From Reclinomonas americana ATCC 50394 (lineage: Eukaryota; Jakobida; Jakobea; Jakobida), in assembly GCA_048213135.1 (NCBI GenBank), contig PS015094.1:41104-89537 (forward strand): 48,434 nt of DNA. Reading direction: 5' to 3'. The position numbers were made by a program, and so were the translations under genes. Of this stretch, positions 1-10,058 are shown in pieces. Below the pieces are notes generated by a model. That model worked only from the letters and a program-made list of their open reading frames with translations, was not told where the DNA came from and made no database searches. Each line of letters starts with the position of its first letter. Position 1 is the first letter of the stretch.

Positions 1-117
1 CAATGAACCCTCATTTCCCCCTTTCTAGAATCATAGTTTGGCCTCGAAACGGTACGAGAAAATGTGCATGCCTGTGCGTGTGCGGGTGAGTGAGGCGAAC
101 ATAAATTGCAAAGCACG

Positions 118-1776
118 TCACGCCATCGCACCGTTGACAAAGTAAAAGTGGTGCGCGCGGTGTCGTTGCGTGCCCGAGTCTAATTGCAGATGCTGGCAGC
201 CGAGGGCCTTGCCGACGTGACGGAGCCACTGTGTGTTGGAGTGAGAGAGGAGGGGGGAAAGAGAGGAACGTGGTGGGGAACGCACGCAACATCCATCAGC
301 GCGCGACCGTGTCCGTGGCCTCGCAGGCTCTCGTCGACCACCAGGTCGTCCACGTACAGCTGGGGAAGGAGGAAAGGGAAGGGAAGGAGAATGGAGACGA
401 GAGGAAGTGGAATGGTGGAGAGCGAGGGGAGAGTGCGGGATAGAGTGCAGATTAGGCTCAAATTGAGAGAAAGATAGAGAAGCATGAATGCAGGAGCACG
501 TGTGCATGCGAGAAACTTGGGCAGAGAAAGTGAGAAATAGACACAACGAAGAGGAAAAAGAGACGAACAGCAGAAAGTGAGTAAAAGAGAAAAGAAGGGA
601 GACACGGAGAGAGACCAAGCGAGGAAGACAGAAAAGGGACAGAGAGACACTCACAGCGAGAGAGAGAGAGAGAGATAAATGAGGAGGCCAGCGAGAAAAG
701 ACGTGCAAATGGAGAGGGACAAGAGAGTGTAAACGAACAATGAGAAGGGCCCTGAGAAGACACACGAACCGATCGACCCCAGAACAGGGTGTTCATGGTG
801 CGGTACGTGGCAATGCCGACAATCTGCAGCGAGGAATGTGAGTGATATCAGGGGAGGGAGATAAGAAGGAGGAAGAGATGTCTGCACCTTGTCATCCGCG
901 CGGGCGTATGCGAAGGACCTGCAACAGAGGGATAATGGGTGAGATGGAGAAGGGAGACCAACTGCAGACACGAGAAAACATAGAGCCGGAAGGAGATGAA
1001 GGTAGAACGGGAGACACAGAGGGAGGGACAGAGAGAGGAAGAATATGATGTGCGAGAGGGAAGCGCAGAATGATTGATAGAGAACGAGAGGAGGAGAGAT
1101 GGAGGGTGGACGACAGGTGAGAATGAAGGAAGACCGGCAGAAAGATAGTGATATTGAGGGATGAACTGACACGAGTGGAAGATGGAGGGTTCCTTGTGAG
1201 AGGAGAACGAAAAGGAAACAATGCAAGACACGTGTAGAGAGCGAACCTGCGGTGACGCAAAGCTGCACAAATACAAGAAACGAGAAACATGACAAGGAGA
1301 GACACAGAAGGAGGGATTGAGAACGGGAGCAAGGGAAAGGAAGGAAGGGAGAACGACTGCAAAGTGAGCGACAAAGAGATAGAAGAGAAAGGAGGGTGGG
1401 CGTGAGGGGAGAAAAAATGGAGAATGGCAGAGAGTGAGCCTGGGGAGGTATAGAGAGACAAGACAGCGATCCGGCAATGAACAGCCAACGAGCATGACAA
1501 GGGAGACAGAGAGGAAGGGATCGAGAGACCGAGACAAGACTCTGAAGTGTGGGTGTGAGAGGAGAATGACACGAGACACATGAAATGGAGGGAAGACGAG
1601 AGAGCGAGGGCGGAGCAAAATTAGAATGGCAGAAAGTGAGACTCGAAAGATATATAGTGGAAGTGAGGGGGAGGCATCGCAATGAACCGAACCGAAGACA
1701 CGAGATAAGAAACATGACATGGAGGGAAGGTGAGATCACAGGGAGAAAGACGGAAAGAGAGACCGAGGGAAAGCGT

Positions 1777-1837
<61 letters not shown>

Positions 1838-1840
1838 GAG

Positions 1841-1871
<31 letters not shown>

Positions 1872-3097
1872 NNNNNNNNNNNNNNNNNNNNNNNNNNNNN
1901 NNNNNNNNNNNNNNNNNNNNNNNNNNNNNNNNNNNNNNNNNNNNNNNNNNNNNNNNNNNNNNNNNNNNNNNNNNNNNNNNNNNNNNNNNNNNNNNNNNNN
2001 NNNNNNNNNNNNNNNNNNNNNNNNNNNNNNNNNNNNNNNNNNNNNNNNNNNNNNNNNNNNNNNNNNNNNNNNNNNNNNNNNNNNNNNNNNNNNNNNNNNN
2101 NNNNNNNNNNNNNNNNNNNNNNNNNNNNNNNNNNNNNNNNNNNNNNNNNNNNNNNNNNNNNNNNNNNNNNNNNNNNNNNNNNNNNNNNNNNNNNNNNNNN
2201 NNNNNNNNNNNNNNNNNNNNNNNNNNNNNNNNNNNNNNNNNNNNNNNNNNNNNNNNNNNNNNNNNNNNNNNNNNNNNNNNNNNNNNNNNNNNNNNNNNNN
2301 NNNNNNNNNNNNNNNNNNNNNNNNNNNNNNNNNNNNNNNNNNNNNNNNNNNNNNNNNNNNNNNNNNNNNNNNNNNNNNNNNNNNNNNNNNNNNNNNNNNN
2401 NNNNNNNNNNNNNNNNNNNNNNNNNNNNNNNNNNNNNNNNNNNNNNNNNNNNNNNNNNNNNNNNNNNNNNNNNNNNNNNNNNNNNNNNNNNNNNNNNNNN
2501 NNNNNNNNNNNNNNNNNNNNNNNNNNNNNNNNNNNNNNNNNNNNNNNNNNNNNNNNNNNNNNNNNNNNNNNNNNNNNNNNNNNNNNNNNNNNNNNNNNNN
2601 NNNNNNNNNNNNNNNNNNNNNNNNNNNNNNNNNNNNNNNNNNNNNNNNNNNNNNNNNNNNNNNNNNNNNNNNNNNNNNNNNNNNNNNNNNNNNNNNNNNN
2701 NNNNNNNNNNNNNNNNNNNNNNNNNNNNNNNNNNNNNNNNNNNNNNNNNNNNNNNNNNNNNNNNNNNNNNNNNNNNNNNNNNNNNNNNNNNNNNNNNNNN
2801 NNNNNNNNNNNNNNNNNNNNNNNNNNNNNNNNNNNNNNNNNNNNNNNNACACACAGAGAGAAAGAGAGAGACAGACGCAACCTCTTGCGCGCTCTTCAAC
2901 TGCGGTCGCAGCTGCTGCAGCAGTGGGAAGCACTCGCGCAGCTCATCGTCTGAGCATCGAGTCAGCAACCATATACTGACTGTGTGTCATGCGCTATGAC
3001 ACACACCTGTCTTGGCCACGCGAATGACCAGTGTGGAGAGCGGGCGTGTGTCAATCGCTGCAGTGGTGCGCACGGGAGGCTGTGGTGCAGAGTTCAT
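118..3097 (-). CDS. GNAT-family N-acetyltransferase (one middle stretch lost in assembly gap)
   Basis: Predicted acetyl-CoA-dependent N-acetyltransferase; substrate unknown. Visible exons on the minus strand: 3097-3007, 2949-2882, [missing], 823-770, 359-291, 228-118 (TGA). The N-terminal part has an FPLLQQLRPQL motif typical of small GNAT proteins. The next visible exon gives IVGIATYRTMNTLFWG. The following exon starts LYVDDLVVDE and carries the acetyl-CoA loop RGHGHGRAL. The last exon has LDSGTQRHRAHHFYF, the usual C-terminal signature. About 20-30 residues (the strands between LQQLRPQL and IVGIATY) should lie in the 1872-2848 gap or its repeat flanks. Start: ATG at 3097, the first in-frame ATG of this exon. 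The protein ends soon after HFYFVNG, slightly shorter than relatives, so the final strand may be missing. Introns after exon 2 and before the last exon begin GTTGCG. Family confidence is high; the full exon set is incomplete. Confidence 0.85.
1780..2868. repeat. (GA)n microsatellite interrupted by 977-base N gap
   Basis: A (GA)n tract runs from about 1780 to 1871, N covers 1872-2848, and an AC/GA tail follows. It lies inside the large intron of the GNAT gene and probably hides its missing exon. The flanking 850-1780 is GA-rich with no convincing exon. Long ORFs through it are low-complexity artefacts. Confidence 0.9.
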
Positions 3098-4003
3098 CTC
3101 ACAGATAAGACAGCAACGAAAGTTACGGGACACGCGTTGCCACTGTTGTTCCGTCCACCTTGCAGCTTTGCAGAACCACTCTCTGAGAGCACAGGAAGAA
3201 GCACTCATTCGTAATACACGCTGCAAAAACTGCGGATGATGATCTGCATCGCTTTTCGAATTCACCTTCAGATCGAATTCGAACCGCAGCGATCGCGATC
3301 GCTCGAGATACACTACTTGGAAAGGCGTACAGTATTCAGCTACTTGCAGTTCGAAGAAGGTGACATGCCAGTTGCCGATCGGTCCGTGCTGGCCATGGCC
3401 GCTACGACAAAGCCGGCACGCGTACGTCGACGAGAGGGAGCATCGAAAACGCGCGCGCGCTGTGCATGGATGAGGTGAGTGACAGCGCAACAACACTAGT
3501 ACTGCACAGCAAGTCGGTGCGAGTACCGTGAGCATCGGTGAGTGCGCAATCGGCGTTCCACAACTGCACTCGTGCGTCCTCCGACGCAATCCTGCTGAGA
3601 ACTGGTCCGAAAATTCACTATCGATCCACTAGAATGTACTGTACATTATATTCCCCGCACTGCGAGCTCGAGAACGCGGACATACACTCTCGCGCTTCTG
3701 CGGCTCTCATTGTACATCGCCACTTCAAGTCGGTGATGTACTTGAGGTCACTGATGAAGCACAGTGAGAGTGTTGTCGCCGGAGGATCGTTCCACATGCA
3801 GCACGCGTACGCATTTGTTCCACTGGTGAGTGTGAGAAATTTAAACAGGCACACGCACACACACGCACAGAATGGGAAGAGAGAGAGAGAGAAGGAGAGA
3901 GAGAGACACTCACACACACACACAGCGTCACGATGACCTCTCGAGCACTGCACTAATATCCCGTGCATCCGTCTTGCATTGTTGATCGAATCCGGAGAAA
4001 CTG
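3098..4003. promoter_or_regulatory. Divergent intergenic region between GNAT (-) and carnitine acyltransferase (+)
   Basis: About 900 bases separate the two divergent starts, so promoters and 5' UTRs of both genes should be here. Canonical-looking donors on the plus strand (GTGAGT near 3475 and 3829) suggest spliced 5' UTR exons of the plus gene, but no supported coding exon was found. Around 3244-3310 it is unusually rich in palindromes (GAATTC, TTCGAA, CGATCG, CTCGAG). A short GA/CA microsatellite lies at 3847-3925. Both strands hold ORFs of 80-200 codons without recognisable motifs; I treat them as chance. Confidence 0.4.
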
Positions 4004-5122
4004 ATGCTTGTGCGTCTCCGTTTCTGCTGCGTGTTTGTGCAGTTGGGAGGAGCGCCTGCTGGTGGTAGTCGACCGTCAGCTGCTGCGGCTCTCTTGTCCA
4101 TGCGAGCTGGTGGGCGTGCTGGTGGTGTGACGTATGCATCGCAGTTGCGGTTGCCGCGCTTGCCTGTGCCGCCGCTGCGCGACACTCTTGCACGCTACCT
4201 GCGCTCTGTGGAGCCCCTGCTGACACCTGAAGAGTTTGCACGGACCAAGGTACGTGCGTGCAGACACAACTGGCGAACAATCGTCGTTTCTCTCGAGCTC
4301 CACCACTGTCTCTGTTCTTGACGGTTTTGCATCTCTTACCGTCGCGCTGGTCGCAGAGTTTGCATCACAGTGTGTCACCCCCTGTTGTCGATCGCTGTGC
4401 CTCATGTGTGTGCTCTTTTTCTCTGTTATTTATCATCCACCTCGTTCGGTCGCTCTTTTCGTCAGTGTTTTTTGCGTTGCGCTGCTTCTGACCAGTGTTG
4501 TCACCCCGCATCATGCCGTTAGTCGCATGGTTTACCACTTCAGCGTCACACTGTGTCTTTGCCAATCGCTGTGCCTCCTGTGTATGCTCTTCTTCTCTGA
4601 TATGTATCATCCGACATTCTCTTCGTCGACGTCTCATCCCTTCACCGTTGCAAGCATTCTCACCCCGCGTCATGTCATTGTTCTTCGGTCTTCTATATCT
4701 GAGCAGTCTGTGGTGACTGAGTTCGGCAAGGCTGGCGGCGTCGGCGAACGCCTGGATGGCAAACTGCGCGAGTACACGGAGCGCAAATGCGATGGCAACT
4801 GGCTGGAGGTTCTGCCGCCGCACGCACTTGACTTCAATGCCGTGCAAAAGTCTGAGCTCACTGTTCTCAACAGTTGTGGCGGGACTGGTGGTTCGACTAT
4901 TACCTGTACATCCGCGATGCCAACCCCAACAATGTCAACTATCATTTTGGCTTCCGCAACGATGCCGGAGCCAAAGATCAGGTCTGTTTCCGGAGCCTCT
5001 GAACGTCCCATCGATATCTGCATTTCTCGACGCATACCTCACGTACACTGTCGTGGCAGGCGCAACGCGTGGCCCGTCTCGTCACCTCCGTGCTCAAGTT
5101 CAAGCGCATGCTTGACACGTTG

Positions 5123-5165
<43 letters not shown>

Positions 5166-6870
5166 TCTCTTTCTTTCTCTCTCTCTACTCACCTTTCTCT
5201 GCATTTCCCACTCGGCTCACTTGTGTGCACCACCCTCAGCGAGACTCTGCCGCCCGACAGGATTCGCGACAAGCCGATTGACATGACGCAGTTCCCCTAC
5301 ATCTTATCGACTTGCCGTATTCCGCACAAGAAACGCGACAGCGTGGAGGTCTACGAGGGCTCGCGCCACATTGTGGTGGCCCACCGCAACCACTTTTACT
5401 CTGTGGATGTCATCCACAAGGACGGTACTCACGCCACCACTGGCGCAATAGAAGCGTTGCGTGTTCTCAGCAGTCTCGTTCTTTTTTGCACTTGTCTCTT
5501 GATCTGATAATCGCGTGCCATGCAGTTCGATTCGCGCACTGGTGACGTCGACCCCAGCCGAGCGCGGCCCGGCTGTCGGCGCTCTGACTGCGTCGGAGCG
5601 TGATTTCTTTGCGGCTGCATACCAGCGCTTGCTGCCGGAGAATCGGCAGTCGCTGGATCGCATCCATCGTGCGATATTGGTGGTGTGTTTGGAGGAGAAG
5701 GAGCCGGCCGACATCCACGAGTGGTCGCACATACTGCAGCATGGCGACGGCCAGAACCGTTGGTTCGATAAGCTTCAGCTGATCGTGTCTCCGTCGGGCC
5801 AGGCCGGTGTCAACATGGAACACTCGAGCGTCGACGGTCACACCCTGTTGAGCTTTTCCAATTTTATCGTCGCCGACAGGTTCGCTGCGCAGAACGAGAT
5901 CGCGCGATGCTGGCGCTGTATTCACACAAGCGCTTGTTCTTCTTCTTCTTCGCACAGCGAGAAGATTGCTAGCACCGGCACCGCTGCTTCGTCGTCGACA
6001 TTGGTGGCGTATGAGCGCCTGCCGTGGAAGCTCAGTTCGGAGAACTTGGCCGACATTGAAAACGGCTGCCGCCAGATCGAGTCGGCGAATCGCGAGGTCC
6101 GTGCTTGCTCAACGTATCGCCAAGTATGTGTGCTCGCTTATTCACTTGTGCTTATGCAGATGGAGGTCCACCTGCTACGTTTCACCGACTTTGGCAAGAG
6201 CACCATTGTCAAGTGGAATCTGAGTCCGGATGCATTTGCGCAAATGGCCATGCAACTGACCTTTTACAGGCATTTCGGTCGTTCGTTTACCACCGACGAG
6301 TCGTGCAACATGCGAAGGAACTTGCGTGGTCGGCTGGAGAGCATTCGCCCGCTGACAACGGAATCGGTGGCCTTTTGCAAGGCTTTCGAGGATCCGTCGC
6401 TGACCGCGCAGCAAAAGGCTCAGCACCTGCGCACGGCGTGTGCGCGCCACCACGAGAACACACGCTTGGCCATTGCCGGCCAAGGCATCGATCGCCACCT
6501 GCAGGGCATGCTCAAGATCGCCGAGCAGGAGGGCATCGAGACGCCTGCGTTGTACCGCGATCCGGCCTACACCATGATGTTCACCTTTCTGCTGTCGACC
6601 AGCCACATCGGCAGCCCCAATCTCACCATGTTTGGCTTTGGTTTGTCGCCACTCTCTGCAGCACAATGGGCACGCCGCTTACCCTCACTTCTACGCTCTG
6701 CAGGACCGGTGCACGAGCGCTGCATCGGCTCAGGTTACTCGGTGCGCGACCACGACATGGTCTTCAACATATCGTCCAAGTGGCTCGGCAGCCGTGTGTT
6801 TGCGCAGCTGTTGGCCGACACACTGCGCGAGATGCGCGCAGTGATTGAGTCGGCAGGAGGAGAAGAGTAA
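4004..6870 (+). CDS. Carnitine O-acyltransferase (carnitine acetyltransferase type)
   Basis: Transfers acyl groups between CoA and carnitine, most likely acetyl or short-chain, in mitochondria or peroxisomes. Exons: 4004-4249, 4707-4808, 4874-4981, 5060-5118, 5240-5455, 5526-5879, 5958-6096, 6160-6640, 6704-6870; 1872 nt, 623 aa, close to the usual ~625. The N-terminus is Arg-rich and acid-poor, fitting a mitochondrial presequence. Family motifs in order: LPRLPVPPLRDTLARYL near residue 60, GGVGERLDGKL, a WWFDYYLY motif, TCRIPHKKRDSV, NRWFDKLQLIV, the catalytic-His motif NMEHSSVDG (His near residue 343), SPDAFAQMAMQLTFYRHFG, and YSVRDHDMVFNISS near the C-terminus. No PTS1-like tail (ends GGEE). 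Introns at 5119 and 5456 start GTTGCG. The three introns at 5880, 6097 and 6641 are multiples of three and stop-free. Intron 1 holds an internal duplication. CrAT is more likely than CPT by length and lack of N-terminal TM segments. Confidence 0.93.
4384..4620 (+). repeat. Imperfect duplication inside intron 1 of the carnitine acyltransferase gene
   Basis: A segment beginning atcgctgtgcctc (about 4391) and ending near tatcatcc recurs at about 4564 with a few changes. The spacing is roughly 170 bases, and related caccccgc.tcatg pieces flank both copies. It accounts for most of this 457-base intron; the gene's other introns are 63-121 bases. Confidence 0.7.
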
Positions 6871-6889
6871 TAATGTATTGAAGAAGATG

Positions 6890-8410
6890 GGCATTGAGAG
6901 GAAAGGGGACGGTGACTGCTCGAGAAAGAAGGGGAGGGTGACTGCTCGAGAAAGAAGGGGAGAGTGATTGCTGGAGAGAAGGGGAGTGATTGCTAGAGAA
7001 AGAAGGGGAGAGTGATTGCTAGAGAGAGGAGGGGAGAGTGATTGCTGGAGAACGAAGGAGAGTGACTGCTGGAGAAGAAGGAGATGGTGACTGCTGGAGA
7101 GAGAAAGAATGGGAGAGTGACTGTTAGAAAGAAGGGGAGAGTGACTGCTGGAGAGAGAAGGGGAGAGTGCTGAGAAAGAAGGGGAGAGTGACTGCTGGAG
7201 AAAGAAGGGGAAGTGATTGCTGGAGAAGAAGGGGAAAGTGACTGCTGGAGAGAGAAGGGGAGAGTAACTGCTGAAGAGAGAAGGGGAGAGTGACAGCTGG
7301 AGAGAGAAAAAGAGAGTGACTGTTAGAGAAAGAAGGGGAAAGTGACTGCTGGAGAAAGAAGGGGAGAGTGACCGCTGGTGAACGAAAGAGAGTGACAGAG
7401 AAAGAAGGGGAGGGTGAGTGCTGGGGAAAGAAGGGGAGAGTGACTGCTGGAGAGAGAAGGGGAGAGTGATTGCTAGAGAGAGACAGAAGGGGACGGTGAC
7501 TGCTGGAGGAAGAAGGGAGAGTGGCTGCTAAAGAAATTAGGGAAGAGTGAGTGCTGGAGTAAGAAGAGGAGAGTGACTGCTCGAGAAAGAAGGGGATGGT
7601 GAGTGCTAGAGAGAAGGGAGAGTGACAGCTGGAGAAAGAAGGGGAGAGTGACAGCTGGAGAACGAAGGAGAGTGACAGTTAGAGAGAGAAGGGGAGAGTG
7701 ATGCTGGAGACAGAAGGGAGAGTGACTGCTGAAGAAATTAGAGAAGAGTGACAGCTGGAGAGAAGGGCAGAGAGAGTGCTGGAGAAAGAAGGGGAGAGAG
7801 AGTGCTGGGGAAAGAAGTGGAGGGTGACTGCTGGGGAGAAGTGGAGAGTGGCTGTTAGAGAAAGAAAGAAGGGGAGAGTGACTGCTAGAGAGAGAAGGGG
7901 AAAGTGACAGCTGGAGAGAGAAGGGGAGAGTGAGTGCTTGAGAAGGCGGGGAGAGTGATTGCTAGAGAGAGACAGAAGGGGAGAGTGGCTGTCAGAGAAA
8001 GAAGGGGAAAGTGATTGCTGGAGAGAGAAGGGGAGAGAGAGTGCTGGAGAAAGAAGAGGGGAGTGACGCCTGGAGAAAGAAGGGGAGAGTGACAGCTGGA
8101 GAGAAGGGAAGAGTGACTGCTGGAGAAAGAAGAGGGGAGTGACGCCTGGAGAAAGAAGGGGAGAGTGACAGCTGGAGAGAAGGGAAGAGTGACTGCTGGA
8201 GAAAGAACGGGAGAGTGACAGCTGAGAAAGAAGGGGAGAGTGACAGCTGGAGAGAGAACGGGAGAGTGACAGCTGAGAAAGAAGGGGAAAGTGACAGCTG
8301 GGGAGAAGGGAGAGTGACTGCTAGCGAGAAAGAAGTGGAGAGTAACTGCTGGAGAAAGAAGCGGAGAGTGAGTGCTCGAGAAAGAAGGGGAGAGTGATTG
8401 CTCTTTCGAT
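6890..8410. repeat. Minisatellite array, ~26-30 bp purine-rich unit
   Basis: About 1.5 kb of tandem, imperfect copies of a unit like GGGGAGAGTGACTGCTGGAG plus AGAAAGAA, around 50-55 copies. It starts about 20 bases after the carnitine acyltransferase stop, so that gene's 3' UTR/polyadenylation region may lie in or before it. Units vary in length (about 24-34) and in the variable word (actgctgg / attgctag / acagctgg). It is almost purely purine on the plus strand apart from the TGACTGCT core. No coding is supported. Confidence 0.92.
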
Positions 8411-9342
8411 GCCTCTCAACGATCCTCATGTCTCAGCCACGACTTTCTCCTCCTGTTCTCTCTGATATCTGCGTTATATTACCCTTTCCCACATCCCTCG
8501 TACCCAAAATATCCATCACATATCTTCCCACCCTTCATTCACATCTCAATTCCCCATCTTCTTCTTCTTCTTCCACCCGCGACCTTTTCGTTAGCCGCAA
8601 GCGATTCAAGAATCAAAGGGGAAAAAACACAAGAGAGAAAAGAGGCAAGATCATGGACAAATACACACACATTCATGGGCTTTCCAAAAAGCAACGTATT
8701 AACTAACNNNNNNNNNNNNNNNNNNNNNNNNNNNNNNNNNNNNNNNNNNNNNNNNNNNNNNNNNNNNNNNNNNNNNNNNNNNNNNNNNNNNNNNNNNNNN
8801 NNNNNNNNNNNNNNNNNNNNNNNNNNNNNNNNNNNNNNNNNNNNNNNNNNNNNNNNNNNNNNNNNNNNNNNNNNNNNNNNNNNNNNNNNNNNNNNNNNNN
8901 NNNNNNNNNNNNNNNNNNNNNNNNNNNNNNNNNNNNNNNNNNNNNNNNNNNNNNNNNNNNNNNNNNNNNNNNNNNNNNNNNNNNNNNNNNNNNNNNNNNN
9001 NNNNNNNNNNNNNNNNNNNNNNNNNNNNNNNNNNNNNNNNNNNNNNNNNNNNNNNNNNNNNNNNNNNNNNNNNNNNNNNNNNNNNNNNNNNNNNNNNNNN
9101 NNNNNNNNNNNNNNNNNNNNNNNNNNNNNNNNNNNNNNNNNNNNNNNNNNNNNNNNNNNNNNNNNNNNNNNNNNNNNNNNNNNNNNNNNNNNNNNNNNNN
9201 NNNNNNNNNNNNNNNNNNNNNNNNNNNNNNNNNNNNNNNNNNNNNNNNNNNNNNNNNNNNNNNNNNNNNNNNNNNNNNNNNNNNNNNNNNNNNNNNNNNN
9301 NNNNNNNNNNNNNNNNNNNNNNNNNNNNNNNNNNNNNNNNNN
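8411..9342. other. Short unassigned sequence followed by 635-base N gap
   Basis: 8411-8707 has no supported gene; it is pyrimidine-rich at first and ends in a branch-point-like attaactaac just before the gap. N covers 8708-9342. The sequence after the gap reads like the end of a plus-strand gene, so the gap may hold most of that gene. Confidence 0.6.
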
Positions 9343-9433
9343 TTGCGACTCGGCGGCGCCTGCCTCGGGTGCCTCGCCGAAGACGTCGCCGCGCCGTCGT
9401 CTCGACATTTTCAAGAGCATTGCGCCGCTCTAG
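9343..9433 (+). CDS. Possible C-terminal fragment of an unidentified protein (5' end in gap)
   Basis: Directly after the gap, one plus frame encodes a short tail ending SPRRRLDIFKSIAPL followed by TAG at 9431-9433, GC-rich like coding DNA elsewhere here, and then UTR-like low-complexity sequence. The opposite strand is also open over this stretch, so strand and coding status are uncertain. Function cannot be guessed from 29 residues. Confidence 0.3.
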
Positions 9434-10058
9434 GCTCGCGCTGCTGGTGGTGGTGGTGGTGGTATCGTTAGTGATCACTTTTCTTTCCTTTTGTGTTGGG
9501 TTGGTGGTGGCTGAGGGAAGGGAAGGGTTGGGTGGCGGTGGCGGTGCCCTGTGCATATCTTTTTGTAGGAGTTGCACTGCCCCCCGTTCTCTCTCTCTCT
9601 TTCCTCTCTGCTTCACCTCTTATTACTACTATTCAAGTGAGTGTTTTGCTGTGTGTGTGTGTGTGTTAGTTGGTGCATTTCTCTCTCCGTCGGGAGAAGA
9701 AAACTCCACGCAATCGTTATGTTGAGTTGCTTGTGTGAGTTGTTTATGTATCTCGTCGACGGGAATCTCTCTCTTTCTCTCTCCTCCTCTCTCGTGTGCG
9801 GCTGCACCACTTTGTTGCCGCCTCGTGTAGTTGTACGTTTGTTTGTGTTTGTGTCTAGTGTCCATGTTTGTAGTTGATGCGAAAAAATTGCGAAAAACCC
9901 CCACAATTATCTCGGTTCTGTATCGTCGTATGTGTTGTTTGTTTTGGTGTTGCTGTGTGTTGCTGTGTTGTGTTTTGCCTCGGTGTGTGTGTGTGNNNNN
10001 NNNNNNNNNNNNNNNNNNNNNNNNNNNNNNNNNNNNNNNNNNNNNNNNNNNNNNNNNN
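9434..10058. other. Non-coding stretch with (TG)n, CT tracts and a 63-base gap
   Basis: No supported exon. It contains a polyG/T-rich segment, CT tracts, TG microsatellites at 9647-9665 and 9980-9995, and N at 9996-10058. On the minus strand it follows the visible end of the CCCH zinc-finger gene and probably holds that gene's 3' end and UTR. Confidence 0.5.

Noticed and set aside
651-2979. ORFs of 400-760 codons on both strands spanning the first gap
   Set aside because: They consist of Arg-Glu or Ser-Leu repeats from (GA)n plus N. The same applies to the long ORFs across the other gaps (8372-9616, 13140-14482, 30068-31051, 38239-39603, 46364-47693).
3538-3936. Plus ORF and the opposing minus ORF (3618-4280) in the GNAT/acyltransferase divergent region
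   Set aside because: Neither has motifs or a consistent splice partner. The GNAT gene has its own ATG at 3097 and the acyltransferase at 4004. They may be 5' UTR at most.
6890-8430. CRISPR array
   Set aside because: Repeat units are tandem without unique spacers, vary in length, and lie in an intron-bearing eukaryotic genome.
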